64,000 nucleotides of DNA from NCBI RefSeq assembly GCF_029623345.1, contig NZ_JAPYKH010000018.1, forward strand, positions 23,691 to 87,690, read 5' to 3'. Both the position numbers and the translations under genes were made by a program. The notes beneath the pieces are model-generated. The model did not search any database. It had not been told where the DNA came from and saw nothing but the letters and a program-made list of their open reading frames with translations. This stretch comes from Sphingomonas phyllosphaerae. GTDB lineage: Bacteria > Pseudomonadota > Alphaproteobacteria > Sphingomonadales > Sphingomonadaceae. Position 1 is the stretch's first letter. Every line of letters starts with the position of its first letter. This document shows, in pieces, positions 8,207 through 17,631 of the stretch.

Positions 8207-9134
8207 TGTGATAGGCCAGCTCACTGTCGCGCCCGGGCTGCCGCCCGAACTCGCACAGGGCCTGTTCGCGGAGCCGGGCACGTTCGATGTCGCCGTCCGC
8301 TTCGCGCAAGGACCCGGTGAAAAGCTTGGCGACCGTGTCTCGACCGATCGCGGCATGTCGATCAAGGTGTTCGGCGTCGAGGGCGCCAAGCTGCCTGGCC
8401 ATGACGCACCGACGCAGGACTTCGTTCTCGCCAGCGGGACAACCTTTCCGGCGGGGACCGCCTGGGGCTTCCTCTCGCAAGCCAAGAAGATAGGCTTGAC
8501 GGTTCCCATGCCTGAGGGAGTGAAGAGCGCGGCCGCCTCTGTCGCTCACAACATCAACAAGGTGCTGAACGCCGTTGGTGCGGGTCCAAGCCCGACGCTG
8601 GACTTCTATGGCCCCCCCTTCAGCCACCCGCTGGTCGAGGAATATTTCAGCCAGTGCCCGGTGCGCTACGGCGACCATGTCGCGAAGATCGGGGCCTTTC
8701 CCGTTTCAGCCGAGCAACATGCGCTCGCCGATTGGCAGCTCGACCCGCATCAGGATGAGGATGGCTTCCGCCATGCCGCGGTCGATTACTTCGAAGGCAA
8801 CGACGCAGTGTTCGAGCTTCGGGCGCAGCTGTGGACCGATGCCGGGACGCAGCCGATCGAGGACACCTCCGTCGATTGGCCGACAAGCGAAAGCCCATAT
8901 TGTACCGTCGCCACGATCCGACTGCCGCGGCAGTCGGCCTATGGTCCCGACCGCGTCCGCTACTTCGACGAGGTGATGACGTTCCGCCCGGCCCATAGCC
9001 TTGAGGTCCATCGCCCGCTGGGCGGCGTGATGCGCGCGCGCATGCAGGTCTACCAGGCGCTCAGCGACTTCCGTCACCGTGAGAACGGCGTCGCCGCCGC
9101 CAACACCGCTACCATCCAGGACATTCCAGCCTGA
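8207..9134 (+). pseudogene. Catalase-family protein, 5'-truncated by the repeat element
   Basis: The body is a catalase-like (y4iL/SrpA-type) haem protein: LTVAPGLPPELAQGLF, VAVRFAQGPGEKLGDRV, RGMSIKVFGVEG and TQDFVLASGTTF are typical. The native N terminus, which should carry the catalytic histidine region, is replaced by the 204-bp element. The open frame continues upstream through that element to a GTG at 8001, with an in-frame ATG at 8153, so a 377-residue hybrid could be made. Loss of the family's N-terminal histidine makes peroxidase activity doubtful. The short-chain dehydrogenase gene follows 82 bases downstream. It could instead be read as an intact but chimeric gene. Confidence 0.6.
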
Positions 9135-9215
9135 GCTGAACACCAGTCCTGACGACAGTGAGAGGACAATCATGAAGCTGCAAGGCAACCACGACGCTCA
9201 GGCGGGGAATGCATA

Positions 9216-9977
9216 ATGGCGCGCTTTTCCAACAAGGTCATCGTCATCACGGGTGCCGCCTCGGGGATCGGTGAAGGGGTCGCGCGTCGCTTCGCTGAGG
9301 AAGGCGCAACGCTGGTATTGGGCGACATCGACAAGGCCGCGCTCGACAAGCTGGCGGGCGAACTGCACGGCACAGTCGAAACCCGCGAGACCGACGTGTC
9401 CGATCACGCTGCATGCGAGACGCTCGTCCAGGCGTCGATCGATCGCTTCGGTCGGATAGACGTGCTGGTTAACGACGCGGGCGTCGATCATCTCGGCAAA
9501 GTCGATGAAGGCGACTTCGCCGAATTCACCAAGGTGATTGAGACCGACCTCTACGGCGTCGTTCACATGAGCCGCGCGGCGATCCCCCATCTGCGCCAAT
9601 CGAAAGGCTGCATCGTCAATGTGTCGTCGGTGTCCGGGCTGGGCGGCGACTGGAACCATAGCTTCTACTGCGCGGCAAAGGGCGCAGTGAGCAACTTTAC
9701 CCGTGCGCTGGCGATGGACGAGGCGAAGCACGGCGTCCGCGTCAACGCGGTCAACCCGTCGCTCACCTACACCGCGCTGACCGCGGGCATGAAGGAGCAG
9801 CCCGAGTTGATCACCAAGTTCGAAGAACGCATCCCATTGGGCCGCGGTGCCGAGCCCGCCGACATTGCGGGGGTAATCGCGTTCCTCGCGAGTGAGGATG
9901 CGCATTTCGTGACGGGCGTGAACCTGCCAGTCGATGGCGGCCTTACTGCCTCAAACGGGCAACCGCCGCTGTCTTGA
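9216..9977 (+). CDS. Short-chain dehydrogenase/reductase (SDR)
   Basis: A 253-residue classical SDR. The cofactor motif TGAASGIGEG lies at residues 12-21, the acidic LGDID after strand 2 suggests NAD(H) preference, and NDAG plus the catalytic YCAAK (with the serine in VSSVSG) are present. It ends in the usual GVNLPVDGGLTASNG substrate-loop/C-terminal segment. It should oxidise an alcohol or reduce a ketone; the substrate cannot be told from sequence. It follows the catalase-like gene by 82 bases in the same direction, with no strong terminator between, so the two may have been cotranscribed. Confidence 0.9.
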   Translation: MARFSNKVIVITGAASGIGEGVARRFAEEGATLVLGDIDKAALDKLAGELHGTVETRETDVSDHAACETLVQASIDRFGRIDVLVNDAGVDHLGKVDEGDFAEFTKVIETDLYGVVHMSRAAIPHLRQSKGCIVNVSSVSGLGGDWNHSFYCAAKGAVSNFTRALAMDEAKHGVRVNAVNPSLTYTALTAGMKEQPELITKFEERIPLGRGAEPADIAGVIAFLASEDAHFVTGVNLPVDGGLTASNGQPPLS

Positions 9978-9987
9978 TGGATGTGAG

Positions 9988-10007
9988 GCGGGCCCTCGCG
10001 CCCGCCC
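9988..10007 (+). terminator. Hairpin after the SDR gene
   Basis: GGCGGGC and GCCCGCC form a perfect seven-base stem around a six-base loop, eleven bases after the SDR stop. There is no run of T after it, so it is a weak candidate for an intrinsic terminator. Confidence 0.4.
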
Positions 10008-10255
10008 AATATTCGGGATGTGAGCATGCCCCTGATGCCAGATTCATTTAAGGGCAAATTGCTCAAGCCGATTGATTCACGTCGCAGCAATTTGACCCAG
10101 ATACGGTCACTCAGACCCTCCTCCCCGCTTCTCCAAACCGGACGCTCGTTCAGGTCAATTTCCGATAAGCAGCCAATCGCCCTGGCCGTTGGGGCTTCGT
10201 CCGCAGACTCGGGAGCCTGTTGCAACGGCTACTTTGAACCACCGTTGCCGAGAAG

Positions 10256-12883
10256 CTAGAGGCTCATCCCGGCACGGATGAACACGGTTCGTCCGTTGAA
10301 GCCGAAGGGCGAGATCGCATTGTAGGGCTGCGTTCCGGCATTGTCTGCGCCGTTTGTGCCGGCCGCGACGCTGGCCACGGTGGAGGCGATGTTCTCGTCA
10401 GGGTAGATGCTAAACAGGTTCTGCGCGCCCGCGCTGAAACGAAGCGCAGGCGTCGCCTGCCACGACAGTTCGATGTCCGTCAGCACCTTAGCGCCGAACT
10501 TCTGGACGATGTCGACATTGGCCAGGTTCGCCGCCGCTGCGACACGCTGCGTATCGTAGCCCGGCGTCAGCACGTCGGCGCGCGCGACGGTCACGTTCGT
10601 TAGCGCCACCGTCGACACCTCGCCGTAGCGCGTACTCGTCACCGACAGCATCACCCGCCCACGCGTGTAGTTGAGGTCCAGCGTCGCCTTCGTCCGCGGC
10701 AAACTGTCGGAGAAACGCAACTGCTGCGTCAGGTCGAACAGCGGCGTGGTGATGCCCAGCGTGGCGAGCGGCGCAGGCGTTCCGGCGATGCGGTCGAACG
10801 CAGTCTTGGTGTAATTGCCGGCCAGCGTGCCGGTGAACAGGCTGCCGTCGTCGAACCGATGGCGAGCGTTGACGACGAGGTCGACGCCCTTTGTGTCGGT
10901 GTCGACTGCATTGGTGATGTAGGAGATCGCGCTGAAATTGCCTGCGCCGCGGCTGGCGAGAAAGGCGGTGAGCCGTGCATCCTGGAACGTGGACGAGATG
11001 GCGATGCGGTCGCGCAGCCTGATCCGATAGGCATCGAGCGTCGCCGTCACGCCGCCTCCTTCGAACACCAGCCCGGCCGAATGATTGTTCGACCGCTCGG
11101 GCCGGAGGTCGGTCGCCCCCACCAGCCGCGCCGCCGCACTGTCAACCGCCGCGACCCGGACGATCGCCTGCGTGCCGTTGAGGATGAGGGTATTGGAGGC
11201 GTTGTATCCCTGCTGTGCCAGCGCCGGCGCGCGAAACGCGGTGTTGTAGGAGCCGCGAAGCGCGAGGCCGCCGACGAGGCCGAGGCGACCGGCGACCTTG
11301 TAGTTGGTCGTCGCGCCGAAATCCGAATAATGCTCGTGTCGCACCGCGGCCTGAAGCAGCAGGCGATCGAGGAAGGTCCGTTCGACCTCGCCGTACACGG
11401 CCCAGCTGCGCCGCGAGACGCTGGCCCGGTCGTCCGGTCCGGCGCTGGGCCCCGGCTGGGCGCCGATCGGTCCGACACTGCCCGCTGCCGGCCCGTCGAC
11501 GATGCGCACGCCGCCGTCGCGGAAGCCGTCGATGTCGCCGGAGAACAGGCGATAGGTTTCCTCCCGATATTCGGCGCCGATTGCGATGTTGACCGGCGCG
11601 CCATCGCCGATCGGAATGGCGCGGGTGAGGTCGAGATTGTTGGCCCACTGGTAGAAGTCGGAGCCCAGCCGGTAGAAGCGCCTTGGCGAGGCCGCGCCCA
11701 GGGTCACGTTGACGCTGTTGTCGTAATGGAGGTCCTGCGTGCTGACGCCGTAGACGCTCGATACGTCCCAGCCGAACCCTGCGAGGTCGGTGCCGCGAAG
11801 CCCCGTCGCAATCGAGAAGTTTTCCAGCTGCGAATCGAGCACCGGACGGTAGCCGTCGGGATAGAAGGCGCGCAGCGTCTCGTTCTGCCCGGCCCGGCGG
11901 AAGAAATATTCGATGTCGCCGTCCAGTCGGCTGTAGCCGCCGAACGCGTACACCTCGACGCTTTCGGAGGCGGGCGCGACGAAGTTGGCGAACAACTGCC
12001 TGTTGAGGCTGGGCTGGTCGCCGAAGCGAAAAACATTGCGGTCGATCGTCGCCTCGCGCGGATCGAGCGCGCCGTTCGCGGGCGTCAGTCCCGTGCCCGA
12101 GCCGTAATTGCCCGAGATCGCGACGGGACGCCCGGCGGCGTTGGTGCCGAAGTACTGCTGCCGCGTGTCGAGCCGCGAGCGGTTGGTGCCCTCCCCTTTC
12201 TGCAGCGATGCTGTCAGGCGGAAGGCGCCGTCTGCGCCGACGCGCACGCCCGACGAGATGCTGGCCTCTCCATAGGCGCCGTCCCCTGCCGTGGTGATGC
12301 CGCCGGTCATCTGCGCGCGTGTGCCGACCGAGCGGTCGAGCATGAGATTGATAACGCCCGAAATGGCATCCGACCCATATTGCGCCGAGGCGCCGTCGCG
12401 CAGCACCTCCGCCCGTTCGAGCGCGAAGGAGGGAATGGCGTTGAAGTCCACCGACACGTCGCCGCGTCCGACGCCGTTGGAGGCGTTGAGGTCGGACGAC
12501 GTGTGGCGCCGCTTGCCGTTCACCAGCACCAGCACCTCGCCCGGTCCCAGCCCGCGCAGCGACGGTGGCTGGAGATAATCGCCGACGCCTGATCCGAGCG
12601 GGCGCGGCGTGTTGAAGCTGGGCACCTCGACCTTCAGCTGCTGGATCAGGTCGACCCGGCCGCTCTGCTGCAACTGGTCGCGCGTGATTGCGTCAACCGG
12701 CGTCGGAGAGTCGGTCGCGGTACGCCCGCCGAAGCGGTTTCCGGTGACGATGATCTCATCCTGCTCGGTCTCGATCGACTCGACCGTGTCCATCTCGATC
12801 GGCGCCGCCCGCGCGTCAATCGGCGACGCGGCGAGCGCCGCGAGCATCGCGGTCGCGGCGAGCCGCTGATCCGTCCCTGTCAC
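10256..12883 (-). CDS. TonB-dependent outer-membrane receptor
   Basis: An 875-residue receptor. A short signal-like region ends near ARAAP. The TonB-box-like segment DEIIVTGNRFGGR follows, then the plug domain (TPVDAITRDQLQQSG, SLRGLGPGEVLVLVNGKRR, RAEVLRDGASAQYGSDAISG VINL) and a 22-strand beta barrel containing the usual FRAPALAQQGYNAS and ELSWQATPALRFSAGAQNLF segments. It should import a ligand across the outer membrane using TonB energy. The gene is divergent from an ABC exporter and methyltransferase operon, with about 100 bases between the starts. That arrangement suggests joint regulation and perhaps a shared substrate. The ligand is unknown; no siderophore biosynthesis genes are near. 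Confidence 0.9.
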   Translation of the reverse strand: MTGTDQRLAATAMLAALAASPIDARAAPIEMDTVESIETEQDEIIVTGNRFGGRTATDSPTPVDAITRDQLQQSGRVDLIQQLKVEVPSFNTPRPLGSGVGDYLQPPSLRGLGPGEVLVLVNGKRRHTSSDLNASNGVGRGDVSVDFNAIPSFALERAEVLRDGASAQYGSDAISGVINLMLDRSVGTRAQMTGGITTAGDGAYGEASISSGVRVGADGAFRLTASLQKGEGTNRSRLDTRQQYFGTNAAGRPVAISGNYGSGTGLTPANGALDPREATIDRNVFRFGDQPSLNRQLFANFVAPASESVEVYAFGGYSRLDGDIEYFFRRAGQNETLRAFYPDGYRPVLDSQLENFSIATGLRGTDLAGFGWDVSSVYGVSTQDLHYDNSVNVTLGAASPRRFYRLGSDFYQWANNLDLTRAIPIGDGAPVNIAIGAEYREETYRLFSGDIDGFRDGGVRIVDGPAAGSVGPIGAQPGPSAGPDDRASVSRRSWAVYGEVERTFLDRLLLQAAVRHEHYSDFGATTNYKVAGRLGLVGGLALRGSYNTAFRAPALAQQGYNASNTLILNGTQAIVRVAAVDSAAARLVGATDLRPERSNNHSAGLVFEGGGVTATLDAYRIRLRDRIAISSTFQDARLTAFLASRGAGNFSAISYITNAVDTDTKGVDLVVNARHRFDDGSLFTGTLAGNYTKTAFDRIAGTPAPLATLGITTPLFDLTQQLRFSDSLPRTKATLDLNYTRGRVMLSVTSTRYGEVSTVALTNVTVARADVLTPGYDTQRVAAAANLANVDIVQKFGAKVLTDIELSWQATPALRFSAGAQNLFSIYPDENIASTVASVAAGTNGADNAGTQPYNAISPFGFNGRTVFIRAGMSL

Positions 12884-12983
12884 TTAAATCCCCTGTCGAT
12901 GCGGCAGATCGATCGCGAACCAACACGATCGCATGTGCGATGTGATGTTGCATCGTATCATTATCGTTGGCAAGAGGAGCCGC

Positions 12984-13721
12984 ATGACTGGACAGCACGC
13001 AACCATCCACCTTCGTGATGTGACGCTCGCCTATGGCGACCACCTCGTCCTTAACGGTCTTACCCTCTTAATCGCGCCCGGCAGCGTCACCGCGCTGCTC
13101 GGCGGCAACGGCGCGGGCAAGTCGACGACGCTGTCGGTGCTGCTCGGCTTCGCCAAGGCGGAGGGCGGCGAGGTCGCGGTGTGCGGGATCGATCCTGCCA
13201 TCGACCCCGATGGCGCACGTCGTAGGATCGCGTACCTGCCGGAGAATGTCGCGCTCTACGAGCATCTCACGGCGCGAGAGAATGCCGAGTACCTCCTCGC
13301 CCTGTCCGGAGAGCGTCAGGACCGCGCCGCTATCACCGGCGCCCTCGCGGCGGCGGGGCTTCAGGAGCGGGCGTGGGATCAGCGGCTCGGCAGCTTCTCC
13401 AAGGGGATGCGGCAGAAGGTGGCGATCGCCGTGGCGCTGCTGCGCGAAGTGCCGGTGCTGCTTCTCGACGAGCCGACCTCGGGCCTCGATCCGCGTGCCA
13501 CCGCCGACTTCAACGTACTGCTGGCCCAGGTCCGCGATCGCGGTACCGCGGTGCTGATGGTCACCCACGATCTCCTGTCGGCGACCGATGTCGCCGATCG
13601 GATCGGCTTTCTCGAAGCCGGCCGCCTCGCCGACGAGGTCGCCGCGAGCGGTCCCGATCGTTTCGACCTGCGTGCCCTTCACGCCCGCTTTCAGGTCGCC
13701 ACTGACAGGCTGGCCGCGTGA
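12984..13721 (+). CDS. ABC transporter ATP-binding protein (CcmA type)
   Basis: A 245-residue nucleotide-binding subunit. Walker A is LGGNGAGKSTT at about residues 39-49, the signature is the degenerate FSKGMRQKVAI instead of LSGGQ (usual for drug/polysaccharide ABC-2 exporters), Walker B plus D-loop is VLLLDEPTSGLDP, and the H-loop is in VTHDLLS. I start at the ATG at 12984 because GAGGAG lies directly upstream. The stop overlaps the GTG of the next gene, so translation is coupled. It should power the two permeases that follow. Confidence 0.9.
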   Translation: MTGQHATIHLRDVTLAYGDHLVLNGLTLLIAPGSVTALLGGNGAGKSTTLSVLLGFAKAEGGEVAVCGIDPAIDPDGARRRIAYLPENVALYEHLTARENAEYLLALSGERQDRAAITGALAAAGLQERAWDQRLGSFSKGMRQKVAIAVALLREVPVLLLDEPTSGLDPRATADFNVLLAQVRDRGTAVLMVTHDLLSATDVADRIGFLEAGRLADEVAASGPDRFDLRALHARFQVATDRLAA

Positions 13722-15157
13722 GCGCGGCGACGCTGATCGCGCGCGACGAGCTCCGCCTCCTGCGCCGCAACCGCGTCGCGGTCATCGCCACGATGCTGTT
13801 GGTGCTGCTCACCCTGGTGGCGGTGGCGACCAGCTGGGCGCACCAGCGCGGCATCGCCGACCTGCGCGACCGTCAACAGCACGGTGCGGAAACCGCGTTC
13901 AAGGCGCAACCCGATCGCCATCCGCACCGCGTCGTCCACTACGGCACCTTCATCTTCCGGCCGCTCGGCCCGCTCGCCGCTTTTGATCCCGGCGTGGACG
14001 CATTTACCGGCAATTCGATGTTCCTTGAGGGCCATCGCCAGAACAGCGCCAATTTCGGCGACGTGCGGCAGAGCTCGCTGCTCGTGCGCTTTGGCCAGCT
14101 CACGCCCGCCTTCGTGCTGCAGATCGTCGCGCCGTTGCTGCTGATCTTCCTGGGCTATGGCGCACTGGCCCGCGAGCGGGAGCGCGGCACGCTGCGGCTG
14201 CTGATGCTGCAAGGAGTCTCGCGCCGTTCGCTCGTCGGCGGCAAGCTCCTCGCGCTCGGCACCGTGGCGCTGGTCGCGGGGCTGCCGGCGATGATCGGCT
14301 TCGTGGCGATAGCGAGGCAACCCGGCGCGCTGGCACTGCCAATGCTCATCACCGCGGTCGGCTATCTTGCTTATCTCGCCTGGTGGACGGTCGTCATACT
14401 GCTTGTCTCCGCCACGGTCCGCCGCAGCCGCGACGCGCTGCTCGCGCTGGTGGCGCTGTGGGCGGTCACCTCGGTGCTGCTTCCCCGCGTCGTGCCGGAC
14501 GTGGCGAGTGCGGCAGTGCCCTTGCGCAACCGGCTTCAGACCGACGTCGCCATCGCGCGGGACCTGCGGCAAATGGGCGACAGCCACAATCCCGCCGATC
14601 CGCACTTCGCCACCTTCAAGCAGTCCGTGCTCGACCGCTACGGCGTGGACCGCGTCGAGGACCTGCCCGTCAATTACAAGGGCGTGGTGGGGATGGAAGG
14701 CGAGCGGCTGACGTCCTCGCTGTTCGCGCGCTATACGGGCGAGAGCTACGCAGCGCAGGATCGGCAGATCGCGCTGGTCGATGCGGCGGGCATCCTCAGC
14801 CCCACGATCGCGGTCCGCGCGCTGTCAATGGCCGCCTCGGGGACCGATTTCGCCGGCCACCGCCGCTTCCTGGACCAGGCGGAGGCGTACCGCTACGCGC
14901 TGGTGCAGCGATTGAACCGGATGGAGGCGGAGGACGTCAGCTACGCCGACGACATCGCCGAAGATGCAGGGGCCGATCGCCGCAAGCGCGTGGCGGCGAC
15001 GAACTGGTCCGCCATGCCCGACTTCTCGTTCGCGCGCGCGAGCGGCAGCGATCTCGCGCGTGGCGCGTTGCCGGGCCTCGCCATCGTCCTCGGCTGGCTA
15101 ACCGCCGCAACCATGATGCTGGCGCTCGCCACCCGCCGCTTGGGAGCACGCCGATGA
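13718..15157 (+). CDS. ABC-2 permease with large extracytoplasmic domain (DUF3526-like), first
   Basis: A 479-residue membrane protein starting at a GTG that overlaps the ATPase stop. It has an N-terminal helix (RVAVIATMLLVLLTLVAVATSW), then a large polar domain with FRPLGPLAAFDPGVDAF and SLLVRFGQLTPAFVLQI, a group of helices around residues 130-270, a second polar segment and a last helix near GLAIVLGWLTAATMMLALA. This layout matches ABC-2 permeases with DUF3526 domains. YGALARERERGTLRLLMLQG is the typical cytoplasmic coupling segment. Its stop overlaps the start of the second permease. The transported compound is unknown. Confidence 0.8.
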   Translation: MSAATLIARDELRLLRRNRVAVIATMLLVLLTLVAVATSWAHQRGIADLRDRQQHGAETAFKAQPDRHPHRVVHYGTFIFRPLGPLAAFDPGVDAFTGNSMFLEGHRQNSANFGDVRQSSLLVRFGQLTPAFVLQIVAPLLLIFLGYGALARERERGTLRLLMLQGVSRRSLVGGKLLALGTVALVAGLPAMIGFVAIARQPGALALPMLITAVGYLAYLAWWTVVILLVSATVRRSRDALLALVALWAVTSVLLPRVVPDVASAAVPLRNRLQTDVAIARDLRQMGDSHNPADPHFATFKQSVLDRYGVDRVEDLPVNYKGVVGMEGERLTSSLFARYTGESYAAQDRQIALVDAAGILSPTIAVRALSMAASGTDFAGHRRFLDQAEAYRYALVQRLNRMEAEDVSYADDIAEDAGADRRKRVAATNWSAMPDFSFARASGSDLARGALPGLAIVLGWLTAATMMLALATRRLGARR

Positions 15158-16413
15158 GCCTGCTCCGCTATGAGCTTCGCCTTCTCGTCCGCCAGCGGCT
15201 GACGATGTTCGTGCTAGCGGTGCTGACCTGCCTCACCGTCGCTGCGCTCGCCGCCGGCATGGCGGAAGTCGCACGCCAGCGTGCCGCCATCGCCGCCGTC
15301 CCCGCTGCACAGGCGGAGGACATCGGTGCCGTCGCCGCCTGGATCGACGCGAAGAAGGACGCAGGCAGCGCCGCCTATTACAGCTTCCATCCGACGTGGA
15401 ACGCGCCGGCGCCGCTCGCCTTCGCGGCAATGGGGATGCGCGACGTTTCCCCCTACATCCTGCGGATCCGCGCGCTGGGGCTCGAGGCGCAGATCTGGGA
15501 CGGCGATACCTTCAATCCCGAGCTCGCATTGCCGGGCCGCTTTGACTTCGCTTTCGTGCTGGTCTTTCTGGCGCCGCTGTTCGTCATCGCGCTGTTCCAC
15601 GACCTGCGCTCGGGCGAGCGGGAGGCGGGGCGCGAGCGGATGCTCGATGCCCTGCCCGGCGGGCGCGGGCTGTGGCGCCGACGGGCCGGGCTCAGGCTCG
15701 CGCTGCTCTGCGCCGCTTTGGCGGTGCCGTTCACCGTGGCGGCGGCGATAGAAGGCGTGGCGCTCGGCACGATCCTCGCCGTGCTGGACGTCATTGTCGC
15801 CTATCTCCTTTTCTGGTCCGCAGTCGCCGCACTGGTCGGGCGGCTACGCTGGAGCTCGGTTGCCAATGCCGCGACGCTGGCGGCGACCTGGCTGGTGCTG
15901 GTGCTGATTGTGCCAACGCTCGCGAACGTCGCCGTCAACGCCGCGCTGCCGGTGCATCAGGGCGCGGAGATCGCGATGGCGCAGCGCGAGGCGGTGAACC
16001 AGGCCTGGGACATCCCACGCGAGCAGACGATGCGCCGCTTCTACGCGCGTCATCCCGAATGGGCGGACTCAGCGCCGCTCGGCCCCGCCTTCCACTACAA
16101 ATGGTATCTTGCCTTCCACCAGAACGGCGACGAGAGCGTCGCGCCCCGCGTACGCGCCTATCGCGCGGGGCTGGAGGATCGCGATGCCGCCAGCCGCGCG
16201 CTCGGCTGGGTCCTGCCCTCAGTCGGCGTGCAGGCGCTGCTCACCCGCCTCGCTCGGACCGACCTTGCCGCACAGCTGGCGTATCAGGACCGCATCCGCG
16301 CGTTTCACCGGCGGCTTCGCACGTTCTACTACGGCTATCTCTTCCGCGACCGCTCCTTCGCCAAGGCCGATTTCGCGCGAGCCCCCCGATATGAGGAAGT
16401 CCCCAGTGGCTGA
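15154..16413 (+). CDS. ABC-2 permease (DUF3526-like), second
   Basis: A 419-residue paralogue of the preceding permease. The ATG overlaps the previous stop (ATGA). It repeats the layout: helix LTMFVLAVLTCLTVAALAAG, a polar domain with YYSFHPTWNAPAPLAFAAMG, the block FAFVLVFLAPLFVIALFHDL next to the coupling segment RSGEREAGRERMLDALPG, a helix cluster to about residue 260, and a second polar domain. The two permeases probably form a heterodimer with the ATPase. The methyltransferase frame begins 23 bases before its stop. Confidence 0.8.
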   Translation: MSLLRYELRLLVRQRLTMFVLAVLTCLTVAALAAGMAEVARQRAAIAAVPAAQAEDIGAVAAWIDAKKDAGSAAYYSFHPTWNAPAPLAFAAMGMRDVSPYILRIRALGLEAQIWDGDTFNPELALPGRFDFAFVLVFLAPLFVIALFHDLRSGEREAGRERMLDALPGGRGLWRRRAGLRLALLCAALAVPFTVAAAIEGVALGTILAVLDVIVAYLLFWSAVAALVGRLRWSSVANAATLAATWLVLVLIVPTLANVAVNAALPVHQGAEIAMAQREAVNQAWDIPREQTMRRFYARHPEWADSAPLGPAFHYKWYLAFHQNGDESVAPRVRAYRAGLEDRDAASRALGWVLPSVGVQALLTRLARTDLAAQLAYQDRIRAFHRRLRTFYYGYLFRDRSFAKADFARAPRYEEVPSG

Positions 16414-17101
16414 CGCAAACCAGACCTTCCTCGACATGTTTGCCGATCCGGAGCGCGTCGCCGCTTATGCCAAGGGTCCGCCGCGCTACATGCCCGGCTA
16501 CGAAGCAGTCCAGCGCATGGCCGGCGTGCTTCTGGCCGAGCAGGCGCCCGCGAACGCGCACGTGCTGGTACTCGGAGCGGGTGGCGGGCTCGAGCTGAAG
16601 GTCCTGGCGGAGATGCAGCCGGCTTGGCGCTTCACCGGCGTCGATCCCGCCGGAGCGATGCTCGATCTCGCGCGGGCGACCCTTGAAAACCATGCCGAGC
16701 GGGTCGAGCTAGTGGAAGGGACGATCGACGCCGCCCCCGCCGGACCATTCGATGCCGCCACCTGCCTGCTGACTCTCCACTTCCTGCCGAGGATGGAGCG
16801 CGTGCGCACGCTGGCCGAGATGCGGCGCCGGCTCCGCCCAGGCGCCCCCTTGGTCGTGGCGCACGCTAGCTTCCCGCAGGACGAGCCGGCGCGCAGCAGG
16901 TGGCTCGCCCGTTACGCCGCCTATGCGCTGGCATCCGGCGCCGATCCGACGGAAGTCGAACAGGCGCATACGGCGGTGGCGAACAGCCTGACGCTGCTGA
17001 CGCCGGAAGACGACGAAGCGTGCCTGCACGAAGCGGGCTTTGGCACGATCGAACGCTTCTATGCCGCGTTCACATGGCGAGGTTGGGTCGCAAGAACCTG
17101 A
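16391..17101 (+). CDS. Class I SAM-dependent methyltransferase
   Basis: A 236-residue methyltransferase overlapping the end of the second permease by 23 bases. Motif I is VLVLGAGGGLELKVLAE, the acidic end of strand 2 is FTGVDPAGAMLDLAR, motif II region GPFDAATCLLTLHFLPRMERVR, and motif III RRLRPGAPLVVAHASF. It is soluble with no signal peptide, so it acts in the cytoplasm. A GTG at 16406 is an alternative start. Its coupling to the transporter suggests it modifies either the exported substrate or something required for it, but which cannot be seen from sequence. Confidence 0.85.
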   Translation: MRKSPVADANQTFLDMFADPERVAAYAKGPPRYMPGYEAVQRMAGVLLAEQAPANAHVLVLGAGGGLELKVLAEMQPAWRFTGVDPAGAMLDLARATLENHAERVELVEGTIDAAPAGPFDAATCLLTLHFLPRMERVRTLAEMRRRLRPGAPLVVAHASFPQDEPARSRWLARYAAYALASGADPTEVEQAHTAVANSLTLLTPEDDEACLHEAGFGTIERFYAAFTWRGWVART

Positions 17102-17199
17102 GCAGCCCGGGTAATCGAGTGCGAGCATCGACTCCTAAGAACGGCCTTCGATCTAAGGCCGCTGATCGCGCCAGACCGCAACATCTTTGCCCGGCTACT

Positions 17200-17352
17200 T
17201 TACTCCCCGGCTACATCTACGATGTCTCGGTTGGACAAGCCGGTGTCCTCATCGTGAAGATAGCGGATTAGCTCGTCCACTTCGGCTGGGCCGTAGCTGA
17301 GATCGAGCGCATCCATTTTGATTGACGCAAACGAGCGCTCGTCCTGCGGCAT
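17200..17352 (-). CDS. Small hypothetical protein, 50 aa
   Basis: A 50-residue acidic, helical frame (MPQDERSFASIKMDALDLSY at the start, then EVDELIRYLHDEDTGLSNRD). The same frame stays open upstream for about 25 codons without an ATG (AASLAGLAEQC), so it may be the C-terminal part of a slightly longer broken gene. No family is recognised. It lies beyond the methyltransferase, on the opposite strand. Confidence 0.35.
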   Translation of the reverse strand: MPQDERSFASIKMDALDLSYGPAEVDELIRYLHDEDTGLSNRDIVDVAGE

Positions 17353-17631
17353 GTCCTCTACGATCGCTACGCATTGCTCAGCGAGCCCTGCAAGAGAGGC
17401 TGCGAGGTGGGATTGCCGTTGTCATCGCTGACGTAAGCAGTAGCAGGCTCGCTCAAAGGGTAGGTCGCCATGCCAGATCTCCGATATGTCCGCGAGGAAC
17501 CTGCGTGCCGAGATGTAGGGCTCAGACCGGCAGGTCCGCAAAAGCGAACTTGCCGGGAAGAACGATGGACCAAGCGCATCGGGCCCGACCGAGGACGCCA
17601 GCCGTTCAGCTCCTCCGATAGGAGATGTTAC

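Noticed and set aside
10859..12592. Open frame of 577 codons on the forward strand
   Set aside because: It is antisense to the TonB-dependent receptor, whose plug and barrel motifs are clear. The frame is open because of high GC and codon bias and shows no family.
14383..15153. Long forward frame overlapping the first ABC permease
   Set aside because: It is a shifted reading of the permease gene; arginine- and proline-rich without motifs. Only its part after 15154 is real, as the second permease.
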